Origin: Streptomyces beijiangensis
GTDB taxonomy: Bacteria > Actinomycetota > Actinomycetes > Streptomycetales > Streptomycetaceae
DNA: 43,830 bases
Reading direction: 5' to 3'
Assembly (NCBI RefSeq): GCF_017315755.1
Contig: NZ_JAFLRJ010000252.1
Span: 1-43,830, forward strand
Below the pieces are notes generated by a model. That model searched no databases. It saw nothing but the letters and a program-made list of their open reading frames with translations, and was not told the DNA's origin. Positions 16,464-24,003 of the stretch are shown here, piece after piece. The translations under genes were made by a program, and so were the position numbers. Position 1 is the first letter of the stretch, and every line of letters begins with the position of its first letter.

Positions 16464-16504
16464 TCAACAAAGTGTTGACGCGGTGTTTCCGAGGGCGTTA
16501 GCTG
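16464..16504 (+). promoter_or_regulatory. Urate operon promoter with TCAAC-N5-GTTGA operator
   Basis: TCAACAAAGTGTTGA (16464-16478) is an inverted repeat whose right half contains the -35 box TTGACG (16475-16480). With an 18-base spacer the -10 is TAGCTG (16499-16504). The layout is the same as at the catalase promoter, and the surrounding 20 bases are nearly identical in the direction of the gene. The OHCU decarboxylase start is 64 bases beyond the operator. Confidence 0.72.
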
Positions 16505-16542
16505 TGCGCAGCCCGTCCAGCACCAAGGCCACGGAGGCTCCC

Positions 16543-17064
16543 GTGACTTCGAGCAGTACACCGAGTACCCCGGGTCTCACCCGGTTCAACACCCAGCAGG
16601 ACCGTGCGGCCCTGGCCGCACTGCACGAGGTGTGCGCCAGTTCGGCATGGGGGAGCAAGCTGCTCGCCCAGCGTCCGTACGCCACCGCCGAATCGCTCTT
16701 CCTCGTCAGCGACGCCGCCATGGCCGAGCTGACCGCGGAGGATCTGGCAGAAGCGATGGCAGGACACCCGCCGATCGGGCGGCCGAAGCCCGGTGACCCG
16801 ACCTCCTCCCGCGAGCAGCGGGGGATGGCCGGGGCGTCCGACGGCCTCAAGATCGAGATGCTCGAACTCAACCTGGCCTACCAGGACAGGTTCGGACATG
16901 TCTTCCTGATCTGCGCCACCGGCGCCACCGCCGAGCAGATGCGCGACGCGATGAAGGACCGGATCGGGAATACACCCGAGCAGGAGCGCGAGATCGTGCG
17001 CACCGAACTGGGGAAGATCAACCGCATCCGGCTGACCCGCCTCGTGGAGGAAGAGACCGTATGA
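16543..17064 (+). CDS. 2-oxo-4-hydroxy-4-carboxy-5-ureidoimidazoline (OHCU) decarboxylase
   Basis: This cytosolic enzyme decarboxylates OHCU to S-allantoin, the last step of urate to allantoin. The 173-residue protein has the family's catalytic histidine H75 in AGHPPIG, the S-x2-E-Q-x-G motif (E91, Q92), and the NLAYQDRFGHVFLICATGATAEQM segment. The start is GTG 16543 because GGAGG ends 5 bases upstream; an in-frame GTG at 16483 falls inside the promoter. It overlaps the HIU hydrolase start (ATGA), and uricase follows, so the three form one transcription unit. The order is the reverse of the pathway. Confidence 0.93.
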   Translation: MTSSSTPSTPGLTRFNTQQDRAALAALHEVCASSAWGSKLLAQRPYATAESLFLVSDAAMAELTAEDLAEAMAGHPPIGRPKPGDPTSSREQRGMAGASDGLKIEMLELNLAYQDRFGHVFLICATGATAEQMRDAMKDRIGNTPEQEREIVRTELGKINRIRLTRLVEEETV

Positions 17065-17471
17065 GTACCGAGACCACCGCATCGGTGTCCACGCACATCC
17101 TGGACACCAGCGTCGGCCGCCCCGCAGGGGGCGTGCCCGTCGAGCTGTCCGTACGGGACGGGATCGACGGGGCCTGGAGCGCCCACGGCGTCTCCAAGAC
17201 CGATGCGGACGGGCGCGTGAAGGACCTGCCGGCTCTGCCGGAAGGAACCACCCACGTACGGCTCGACTTCCAGATCGAGCAGTACGCCTTTGAAAACCAG
17301 CACAGTGTTGACAAGCAAGCCGCCGAGGCACAGCAGGACGCCCCCCGCGTAAGGGACAGCGCTGCGTTCTTCCCGGAGGTGGCGATCACTTTCGCCGTCA
17401 CGCCGGGCGAGCACTATCACGTACCGCTGCTGCTCAACCCGTTCGGCTACTCCGTATACCGAGGGAGCTAG
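17061..17471 (+). CDS. 5-Hydroxyisourate hydrolase (transthyretin-like)
   Basis: The 136-residue protein hydrolyses 5-hydroxyisourate, the product of uricase, to OHCU. It begins STHILDTSVGRPA with H12 of the active site, carries LPEGTTHVRLDF and AFFPEVAITFAV, and ends with the diagnostic YRGS tetrapeptide. The stretch YAFENQHSVDKQAAEAQQ (about residues 75-92) looks longer than the version I remember in related proteins and is rich in A/T for this genome. The ATG overlaps the OHCU decarboxylase stop by 4 bases. Confidence 0.95.
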   Translation: MSTETTASVSTHILDTSVGRPAGGVPVELSVRDGIDGAWSAHGVSKTDADGRVKDLPALPEGTTHVRLDFQIEQYAFENQHSVDKQAAEAQQDAPRVRDSAAFFPEVAITFAVTPGEHYHVPLLLNPFGYSVYRGS

Positions 17472-17476
17472 CAGAC

Positions 17477-18400
17477 ATGCCCACGATTCTTGGACAGAAC
17501 CAGTACGGCAAGGCGGAGAACCGCGTTGTCAAGATCACGCGGGACGGCGACACCCACCACATCAAGGACCTGAACGTCTCCGTCGCGCTCTCCGGCGACA
17601 TGGACGACGTCCACTACTCCGGCTCCAACGCCAACGTCCTGCCGACCGACACCACCAAGAACACGGTGTTCGCGTTCGCCAAGGAGTTCGGCATCGAGTC
17701 CGCCGAGCAGTTCGGCATCCACCTCGCCCGTCACTTCGTGACGACGCAGGAGCCGATCAAGGTCGCGCGGATCCGCATCGAGGAGTACACCTGGGAGCGC
17801 ATCGCGACCTCGGACAACAACTCGAAGTTCATCGGCTCGGACCAGGTCAACCACTCCTTCGCCCGCAAGGGCCAGGAACTGCGCACCACGCAGATCACTT
17901 TCGACGGTGAGAAGTGGCAGATCATCTCGGGCCTCAAGGACCTCACGGTCATGAACTCCACCAACTCGGAGTTCTGGGGCTACGTCAAGGACAAGTACAC
18001 GACGCTCAAGGAGGCGTACGACCGCATCCTGTGCACCGATGTCGCCGCCGCCTGGCGTTACAACTGGACCAGCGACGACGAGCGGATGCCCAACTGGGAG
18101 CGTTCGTACGAGCAGGTCAAGAAGCACATGCTGCAGGCCTTCGCCGAGACGTACTCCCTGTCGCTGCAGCAGACCCTGTACCAAATGGGTTCGCGCGTCA
18201 TCAACAGCCGGAGCGAGATCGACGAGATCCGCTTCTCGCTGCCGAACAACCACCACTTCCTCGTGGACCTCGAGCCCTTCGGGCTGAAGAACGACAACGA
18301 GGTCTACTTCGCGGCGGACCGCCCGTACGGCCTGATCGAGGCCACTGTGCTGCGGGACGGGATCGAGCCGCAGATCCCGGTCGACATGACCAACCTCTGA
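17477..18400 (+). CDS. Urate oxidase (uricase)
   Basis: The 307-residue cofactor-free oxidase converts urate, O2 and water to 5-hydroxyisourate and H2O2. Two T-fold domains are present. The catalytic lysine is K12 in QYGKAENRVVKI, with its partner threonine T60 in NVLPTDTTKNTVFAFAKEFG, and the end of the first half shows ARHFVTTQEPI. The C-terminal EIRFSLPNNHHFLVDLEPFG motif is typical. It starts 5 bases after the HIU hydrolase stop. The peroxide it makes explains the co-regulated catalase. Confidence 0.97.
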   Translation: MPTILGQNQYGKAENRVVKITRDGDTHHIKDLNVSVALSGDMDDVHYSGSNANVLPTDTTKNTVFAFAKEFGIESAEQFGIHLARHFVTTQEPIKVARIRIEEYTWERIATSDNNSKFIGSDQVNHSFARKGQELRTTQITFDGEKWQIISGLKDLTVMNSTNSEFWGYVKDKYTTLKEAYDRILCTDVAAAWRYNWTSDDERMPNWERSYEQVKKHMLQAFAETYSLSLQQTLYQMGSRVINSRSEIDEIRFSLPNNHHFLVDLEPFGLKNDNEVYFAADRPYGLIEATVLRDGIEPQIPVDMTNL

Positions 18401-18417
18401 CGCCGACCGCATGCGTT

Positions 18418-18441
18418 CCCCGCCGGCCCGAGCCGGCGGGG
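18418..18441 (+). other. Intra-operon hairpin after uricase
   Basis: CCCCGCCGGC (18418-18427) pairs perfectly with GCCGGCGGGG (18432-18441) around CCGA. It is 17 bases past the uricase stop and 26 before the permease start. With no T-tract it may partly attenuate or stabilise the upstream three-gene message. Confidence 0.55.
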
Positions 18442-18467
18442 GGCGCGGCGGACCGGAGGGAACTCCC

Positions 18468-19856
18468 ATGGCAACGACGCCAGTTCAAGGGCTTACAGAC
18501 GACGGCCCATGTCCGACCCCACCGGTCCACCCGGTGGACGAAAAGCTCCCCGCCTCGCGGCTGATCCCCGCCGCGCTCCAGCACATCGCCGCGATGTACG
18601 CCGGCGTCGTCACGCCTCCGCTCATCATCGGCCAGGCCGTCGGTCTGGACACGGCCGGCATGACCCGGCTGATCGCCGCCAGTCTGCTGATCGCCGGGCT
18701 CGCCACCCTCCTGCAGACGCTCGGCGTCGCGAAGTTCGCCGGGAACCGGCTGCCCTTCGTCAACGCCGCGTCCTCCGCCGGTATCGCACCGATGCTCGCC
18801 ATCGCCGAGACCAGCGCACCGGGACACCAACTCCCGGCGATCTATGGCGCGGTGATGGTCGCCGGGGTCTTCTGCCTCTGCGTCGGCCCCTTCTTCGGAC
18901 GGCTGCTGCGGTTCTTCCCGCCGCTGGTCACCGGCATCGTCATCACGCTCATCGGCGTCACCCTGATGCCCGTCCCGGTCTCCTGGGCGCAGGGCGGCGA
19001 CAAGACCGCCGCCGACTTCGGCGCGATGAAGTACCTCGCGCTCGCCGCCTTCACACTCGCCGTCATCCTGGTGATCCAGCGCTTCGGCAAGGGCTTCGTC
19101 AAGCAAGTCGCCCTGCTGTTCGGCCTGTTGATCGGCACGCTGGCCGCGATCCCCTTCGGTATGGCCGACTTCAGCGCCATCAGCTCCGCGCCCGTCGCGG
19201 CCCTTCCCGCCCCCTTCGCCTTCGGCGTCCCCGAGTTCCAGCCCGCCGCGATCCTCTCGCTCTGCATCGTGATGCTGGTGCTGATGACGGAGTCGTCGGC
19301 CGGGATGCTGGCGCTCGGCGAGATCTGCGAGCGCGGCTGCGACGGCCCCACGATCACCCGGGGTCTGCGTACGGACGGCATCGCGACCCTCATAGGACCG
19401 ATGTTCGGCGGATTCCCCACCAGCGCCTTCGCCCAGAACGTCGGCGTCGTCTCGCTGACACGTGTCCGAAGCCGTTACGTCGTCGCAGCGGCGGGCGGCG
19501 CCCTGATCGTCCTCGGGACCTTCCCGGTCCTCGGCGCGGTCGTCTCGATGGTGCCGATGCCCGTACTCGGCGGCGCCGGGATCGTGCTCTTCGGGTCGAT
19601 CGCGGTGAGCGGGATCCGTACCCTCTCCGAGGCCGGACTCGACGACAGCTCCAACATCATCCTGGTCGCGGTCGCGCTCGGGGCGGGCATCATCCCGCTC
19701 GCCGCGCCCACGTTCTACGCACAATTTCCCGCCTGGGCACAGACCGTCCTCGGCTCCGGCATCAGCGCCGGCGCACTGGTCGCGGTCCTGCTCAACCTGT
19801 TCTTCCACCATCTCGGCACCCGGAGCCACGCGGCTGCGGCACTCAAATCCTCCTAG
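18468..19856 (+). CDS. Purine permease (NAT/NCS2 xanthine-urate type), first copy
   Basis: The 462-residue membrane protein belongs to the nucleobase-ascorbate transporters, proton or sodium symporters for xanthine, urate or uracil. It has about 14 membrane segments. The family signature is QNVGVVSLTRVR near residue 323, preceded by MTESSAGMLALGE, a substrate-binding glutamate region. The N-terminus HPVDEKLPASRLIPAALQHI matches the second permease at 21525. ATG 18468 has GGAGGG at good spacing; the frame is open 57 bases upstream without a ribosome site. Its position after uricase suggests urate or xanthine uptake. Confidence 0.93.
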   Translation: MATTPVQGLTDDGPCPTPPVHPVDEKLPASRLIPAALQHIAAMYAGVVTPPLIIGQAVGLDTAGMTRLIAASLLIAGLATLLQTLGVAKFAGNRLPFVNAASSAGIAPMLAIAETSAPGHQLPAIYGAVMVAGVFCLCVGPFFGRLLRFFPPLVTGIVITLIGVTLMPVPVSWAQGGDKTAADFGAMKYLALAAFTLAVILVIQRFGKGFVKQVALLFGLLIGTLAAIPFGMADFSAISSAPVAALPAPFAFGVPEFQPAAILSLCIVMLVLMTESSAGMLALGEICERGCDGPTITRGLRTDGIATLIGPMFGGFPTSAFAQNVGVVSLTRVRSRYVVAAAGGALIVLGTFPVLGAVVSMVPMPVLGGAGIVLFGSIAVSGIRTLSEAGLDDSSNIILVAVALGAGIIPLAAPTFYAQFPAWAQTVLGSGISAGALVAVLLNLFFHHLGTRSHAAAALKSS

Positions 19857-19904
19857 GGTCCTGCCGTGCCCACAACGCATCCGAGAGAAGAAGGAAGCAC
19901 CGCC

Positions 19905-21290
19905 ATGGCAGCAACGGCAGCCGCGCGCATCGTCATCGAGAACGTCGCCATCGCGACCGTCGACGCCCAGGACACCGAGTACGCATCGGGCCATGTGGTC
20001 GTCGCGGGGAACCGCATCGAGTCGGTCGGTGCGGGCAAGGCGCCCGAGGGGCTCGAGAACGTCGTACGCCGCATCGACGGCACCGGCCATCTCGTCACCC
20101 CTGGCCTGGTCAACACCCACCACCACTTCTACCAGTGGATCACCCGCGGTCTGGCCACCGACCACAACCTCTTCAACTGGCTGGTCGCGCTGTACCCGAC
20201 GTGGGCGCGCATCGACGAGCCGATGGCCCGCTCGGCCGCCCAGGGCTCCCTGGCGATGATGGCCCGCGGCGGTGTCACCACCGCGATGGACCACCACTAC
20301 GTCTTCCCCAAGGACTCCGGCGACCTCTCCTCCGCGATCATCGGCGCGGCCTCCGAGATGGGCGTACGGTTCACGCTCGCCCGCGGCTCGATGGACCGCA
20401 GCGAGAAGGACGGCGGCCTGCCGCCGGACTTCGCCGTGGAGACCCTCGAAGGCGCTCTCGCGAGCACCGAGGCGACCATCGACCAGCACCACGACGCCTC
20501 CTTCGGCTCGATGACGCAGATCGCCGTCGCACCCTGTTCGCCGTTCTCCGTATCGACCGAACTGATGAAGCAGGGCGCCGAGTTGGCGCGCCGCCGCGGG
20601 GTCCGTCTGCACACGCACGGCTCCGAGACGGTCGAGGAGGAGCAGTTCTGCAAGGAGCTGTTCGGGATGGGTCCGACCGACTACTTCGAGTCGACCGGCT
20701 GGCTCGGCAGCGACGTGTGGATGGCGCACTGCGTCCATATGAACGACTCCGACATCGCCGCCTTCGCCCGTACGGGAACGGGCGTCGCCCACTGCCCGTC
20801 GTCCAACGCACGCCTCGGCGCCGGCATCGCCCGCGTACCCGACATGCTGAAGTCCGGCGTCCCCGTCGGCCTCGGCGTCGACGGCACCGCGTCCAACGAG
20901 TCCGGCGAGCTGCACACCGAGCTGCGCAACGCGCTGCTCATCAACCGTCTCGGCGCCCATCGCGAGGCCGCCCTGAACGCCCGTCAGGCGCTGCGCCTGG
21001 GGACGTACGGCGGCGCCCAAGTCCTCGGCCGGGCAGCCGAGATCGGCTCCCTGGAGCCCGGAAAGCTCGCCGACCTGGTGCTGTGGAAGATGGACACCCT
21101 GGCCCACGCGTCGATCGCCGACCCGGTGACCGCGCTCATCTTCGGTGCCGCGGCCCCGGTCACGCTTTCCCTCGTCAACGGCAGGACCGTCGTCGAGGAC
21201 AGCCGCCTCACCACGGTGGACGAGGACGCCATCGCCCGCTCCACGCGGGAGCAGGCCCAGCGCCTCGCGCGAATTGCCGCGCAGGTCTAG
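19905..21290 (+). CDS. 8-Oxoguanine deaminase (amidohydrolase)
   Basis: The 461-residue metal-dependent deaminase of the TrzN/AtzB-like amidohydrolase group converts 8-oxoguanine to urate, feeding the adjacent uricase. The metal-binding HxH is in NTHHHFYQWITRG (72-74). Later metal ligands are in VRLHTHGSETVEEEQFC and HCVHMN, the binding motif is AHCPSSNARLGAGIA, and the last aspartate is in GLGVDGTASNESG. NTHHHFYQ followed by NLFNWL is typical of 8-oxoguanine deaminases. ATG 19905 with AAGGAAG upstream is preferred over GTG 19866. It follows the permease by 48 bases. Confidence 0.9.
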   Translation: MAATAAARIVIENVAIATVDAQDTEYASGHVVVAGNRIESVGAGKAPEGLENVVRRIDGTGHLVTPGLVNTHHHFYQWITRGLATDHNLFNWLVALYPTWARIDEPMARSAAQGSLAMMARGGVTTAMDHHYVFPKDSGDLSSAIIGAASEMGVRFTLARGSMDRSEKDGGLPPDFAVETLEGALASTEATIDQHHDASFGSMTQIAVAPCSPFSVSTELMKQGAELARRRGVRLHTHGSETVEEEQFCKELFGMGPTDYFESTGWLGSDVWMAHCVHMNDSDIAAFARTGTGVAHCPSSNARLGAGIARVPDMLKSGVPVGLGVDGTASNESGELHTELRNALLINRLGAHREAALNARQALRLGTYGGAQVLGRAAEIGSLEPGKLADLVLWKMDTLAHASIADPVTALIFGAAAPVTLSLVNGRTVVEDSRLTTVDEDAIARSTREQAQRLARIAAQV

Positions 21291-21304
21291 TCCTCCCCAG
21301 AGGT

Positions 21305-21332
21305 CCGGCCGGGGAGGACGGTCCCCGGCCGG
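21305..21332 (+). terminator. Terminator-like hairpin 1 after the deaminase
   Basis: CCGGCCGGGGA (21305-21315) pairs with TCCCCGGCCGG (21322-21332) around a 6-base loop, 15 bases after the deaminase stop. Confidence 0.65.
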
Positions 21333-21369
21333 TCGCCGTGAACCCGAGCGGGGTCCACGGCAGCCGTTG

Positions 21370-21406
21370 CCGGTAGGCGCGTGCTTCATGTGCACGCGCC
21401 TACCGG
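21370..21406. terminator. Terminator-like hairpin 2, perfect 15-base stem
   Basis: CCGGTAGGCGCGTGC (21370-21384) and its exact inverted copy (21392-21406) enclose a 7-base loop. With the preceding hairpin it isolates the second permease gene from the urate operon. There is no T-tract, as is common in this genus. Confidence 0.7.
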
Positions 21407-21433
21407 AGCGGTGACGTACCTGTACTTACGGAA

Positions 21434-21454
21434 AATGCACCACTTTTGCATGCT
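21434..21454 (+). promoter_or_regulatory. Possible operator upstream of second permease
   Basis: ATGCACCACTTTTGCAT (near 21436-21452) is an inverted repeat, ATGCA-N7-TGCAT, within an A/T-rich patch about 75 bases before the permease start. It does not match the AllR-like or the TCAAC/GTTGA sites, so this gene may have separate control. The evidence is only the local symmetry. Confidence 0.35.
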
Positions 21455-21524
21455 TCAGCACCACCCGCACCACCTCCAAGACACCCGCGTCAACGCCGAC
21501 GTGTAACCGACCGGAGGAACCGCC

Positions 21525-22934
21525 GTGGCAGCCAAGCCCAGGTTTCGTACAGATGCAGTCCCCACCACCGACCACGAGAAGCACCCGGTCGATGAGACGC
21601 TTCCGCCCTTCAAGATGTTCACCAGCGGCCTGCAGCACGTGGCCGCGATGTACGCGGGCGTTGTCGCCCCGCCCATGATCGTCGGCCCCGCCGTGGGCCT
21701 CGGCGCGACTGAGACCGCCTTCCTCGTGGGGGCCTCTCTCTTCACCGCCGGCATAGCCACCCTGCTCCAGACGCTCGGCTTCTGGAAGGTCGGCGCCAAA
21801 CTGCCGTTCGTCAACGGCGTCTCCTTCGCCGGCGTCACCCCGATGATCGCCATCGGCAAGGACCGCGGCCATGACGGGATCGCCGTCATCTTCGGCGCGA
21901 TCATCGTCGCGAGCGTGCTGGGCTTCGTACTCGCCCCGTACTTCAGCAAGTTGCTCCGCTTCTTCCCGCCCGTGGTCACCGGCACGGTGATCACCCTGAT
22001 CGGTGTCTCGCTGCTGCCGGTCGCCTTCGGCTGGGCGCAGGGGCCCAACTCCCAGGCCGACGACTACGGTTCGATGAAGTACATCGGGATGGCAGCCCTC
22101 ACCTTTGTGATCGTGCTCGTCCTGCGGAAGGTCCTCACCGGCTTCCTCCAGCAGATAGCGATCCTGCTCGGTCTGGCCATCGGGACGCTCATCGCGATCC
22201 CGCTCGACATGACCGACTTCGACGCCATCAAGAACGCGGATGTTGTCGGCTTCCCGACGCCCTTCCACTTCGGGGCACCGCAGTTCGAGATCCCCGCGAT
22301 CGTCTCGATGTGCATCGTGATGCTGGTCTGTATGACCGAGTCGACCGCCGACATGCTGGCGCTCGGCAAGATCGTGGGCCGGCCCGCCGACGAGCGGACC
22401 ATCGAGGGCGGGCTGCGTGCCGACACACTCGGAAGCGCGATCAGCCCGCTCTTCAACGGCTTCATGGCCAGCGCCTTCGCGCAGAACATCGGCCTGGTCG
22501 CGATGACCAAGGTGCGCAGCCGGTACGTCGTCGCCACGGGCGGCGGGATCCTGATCCTGCTCGGCCTGTGTCCGATGGCGGCCTCGGTGATCGCTCTCGT
22601 ACCGCTGCCGGTGCTCGGCGGTGCGGGCATCGTGCTCTTCGGCTCGGTCGCCGCCAGCGGGATCCAGACGCTCGCCGGCGCGGCCATGGAGAAGGGTGAG
22701 AACGCGCTGATCGTCGCGGCCGCCGTCGGCATCGGGCTGATCCCGATCGCGGCGCCGGACTTCTACCACGCCTTCCCGAAGAACATGCTGGTCGTGCTCG
22801 ACTCCGGTATCTCCACCGGGTGTGTGGTGGCCATCGTGCTCAACCTGGCGTTCAACCACTTCGGCAAGCAGCCCGAGGAACAGGAGCAGGAGCTGGAGCG
22901 GCAGGCGGCGGCGGAGGTCGCCGCGGTGCACTGA
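21525..22934 (+). CDS. Purine permease (NAT/NCS2 type), second copy
   Basis: The 469-residue protein is a paralog of the permease at 18468. They share the N-terminal HPVDE-x-LP motif, QHVAAMYAGVV, LRFFPP-V-TG, and the NAT signature (QNIGLVAMTKVR near residue 320). About 14 membrane segments are visible. The C-terminus ends in a charged EEQEQELERQAAAEV tail missing from the first copy. The start is GTG 21525 with GGAGGAACC just upstream. It has its own promoter and terminator. Xanthine, uracil or urate are the likely substrates; the sequence does not separate them. Confidence 0.92.
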   Translation: MAAKPRFRTDAVPTTDHEKHPVDETLPPFKMFTSGLQHVAAMYAGVVAPPMIVGPAVGLGATETAFLVGASLFTAGIATLLQTLGFWKVGAKLPFVNGVSFAGVTPMIAIGKDRGHDGIAVIFGAIIVASVLGFVLAPYFSKLLRFFPPVVTGTVITLIGVSLLPVAFGWAQGPNSQADDYGSMKYIGMAALTFVIVLVLRKVLTGFLQQIAILLGLAIGTLIAIPLDMTDFDAIKNADVVGFPTPFHFGAPQFEIPAIVSMCIVMLVCMTESTADMLALGKIVGRPADERTIEGGLRADTLGSAISPLFNGFMASAFAQNIGLVAMTKVRSRYVVATGGGILILLGLCPMAASVIALVPLPVLGGAGIVLFGSVAASGIQTLAGAAMEKGENALIVAAAVGIGLIPIAAPDFYHAFPKNMLVVLDSGISTGCVVAIVLNLAFNHFGKQPEEQEQELERQAAAEVAAVH

Positions 22935-22967
22935 TTCCTGCGCGGAGAATCCAAGACGCCCAGGACA

Positions 22968-23011
22968 CCCATGACGCCCACGGCAGCTGCAGCAGCCGTG
23001 GGCGTCATGGG
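22968..23011. terminator. Terminator between permease and chitosanase, perfect 17-base stem
   Basis: The arms 22968-22984 and 22995-23011 are exact inverted copies (CCCATGACGCCCACGGC) with a 10-base loop. They lie between two convergent genes and are followed by ATGACATATAG. The long perfect stem can end transcription from both sides. Confidence 0.85.
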
Positions 23012-23028
23012 CATGACATATAGAGAGA

Positions 23029-23886
23029 TCAGCCGATGTGGAACGGGTCGCCGTAGACCTTCCAGTCGAGCGGCGGGTTCAGGTTGAGGTTCCCGGCCTT
23101 CAGGAACACCCGCTGCTCGGTGTCGACCCGGCTCGTGTCGCTGTGGGCCTCCTCCTGCTGCATCGCCCAGACGCGGGCGTCGAGGAACGCGTTGAGGTAC
23201 GTCGTCTCGTTGCCCCCCTGCGCCGGCGTCTTGGCCTTGGCCAGGGCGCGCTTGCGTATGGAGCTGAAGCTGGTGGAGTCGTCGCCGTCGCCGTGCATCA
23301 CGATGGCGTCGTAGTACGCGAACTGACCGAGCGTGCCGATCCCGTCCGTCTTGCCCTGCTTGACCGCCGGGTCGAAGTACACCCGGTCGCGCTCGTCGTT
23401 CTGCGCCGTCTGGAAGGCGGTGTCCTTGGCGGCGGTCTTCCAGGCGCTGACGAAGCCCGAGCCGAGGCCCGAGTGGGAGTCGGTGCCGTCGACCTTGCGC
23501 AGGGCGGGGAGATACTTGGCGAGGGCGTTGCCCGGCACCCGGGCGGTGTACAGCTCGACCAGGTCCAGCATGTCGTGCGTGCCGGAACAGAAGCCGATGA
23601 TGCCGGCGGTGTAGCCGCGGCCGTCACCGATGTCCTCGATGTACTTGTACTGCGCCTTCCAGTCCAGCGAGGAGTTCTCCGCGCTGGAGACCAGCTTCAT
23701 GGCGATCTCCTTCTTCGCCGGATCGTCGAGCCCGGTGGCGGCGGCCACCTGCTGCGACTGCTGTGCACCGGCGTGCGGCGTGGCCGCGTACGCGGTGACG
23801 GGCATGGCCACCAGAACCAGGCCGAGCAGCGTGCGGGAGACGATCCTTGTGCGACGCGCCGTGGTGCGGCGGTGGGGGACGTTCAC
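23029..23886 (-). CDS. csn: GH46 endo-chitosanase, secreted
   Basis: The 285-residue enzyme hydrolyses chitosan outside the cell. It closely resembles the Streptomyces sp. N174 chitosanase: LVSSAENSSLDWKAQYKYIE carries the catalytic acid E70, and the base D88 follows in DIGDGRGYT, the same 18-residue spacing as E22 and D40 of the mature N174 enzyme. An N-terminal leader with several arginines and a hydrophobic core (TLLGLVLVAMPVTAYA, 19-34) precedes ATPHAG. The GTG start at 23886 is supported by GGAGG 5 bases upstream. A palindrome just upstream resembles the operators of actinobacterial chitosanase genes. Confidence 0.96.
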   Translation of the reverse strand: MNVPHRRTTARRTRIVSRTLLGLVLVAMPVTAYAATPHAGAQQSQQVAAATGLDDPAKKEIAMKLVSSAENSSLDWKAQYKYIEDIGDGRGYTAGIIGFCSGTHDMLDLVELYTARVPGNALAKYLPALRKVDGTDSHSGLGSGFVSAWKTAAKDTAFQTAQNDERDRVYFDPAVKQGKTDGIGTLGQFAYYDAIVMHGDGDDSTSFSSIRKRALAKAKTPAQGGNETTYLNAFLDARVWAMQQEEAHSDTSRVDTEQRVFLKAGNLNLNPPLDWKVYGDPFHIG

Positions 23887-23925
23887 CAGACCTCCAGAAG
23901 AGAGTTCGTCGTACCGGTGTTCTGT

Positions 23926-23940
23926 TAGGAAGCTTTCCTA
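23926..23940 (-). promoter_or_regulatory. CsnR-like operator of the chitosanase gene
   Basis: TAGGAAGCTTTCCTA is a perfect inverted repeat with a 3-base centre, 39 bases upstream of the chitosanase start. As I recall, Streptomyces chitosanase genes share a palindrome of this kind bound by the ROK-family repressor CsnR. No csnR gene is in the window. Confidence 0.65.
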
Positions 23941-24003
23941 TCAGGCGACGGAGAGACTCGTACACCCCTTCGGTGCAAGTGAGTTCAAAAAAGGGAAGGA
24001 CCG

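Noticed and set aside
16483..16542. Upstream GTG start for OHCU decarboxylase at 16483
   Set aside because: It falls between the -35 and -10 boxes of the operon promoter, and GTG 16543 has a strong GGAGG site.
18201..21395. Very long open frame (over 1000 codons) on the minus strand across the permease and deaminase genes
   Set aside because: It spans several well-identified plus-strand genes and their gaps, has no ribosome site and an arginine/glycine/aspartate-rich composition typical of antisense frames at this GC content.
21370..23011. The long perfect hairpins at 21370-21406 and 22968-23011 as parts of a mobile element bounding the second permease gene
   Set aside because: The two stems differ in sequence and there is no recombinase or target duplication; transcription termination explains them.
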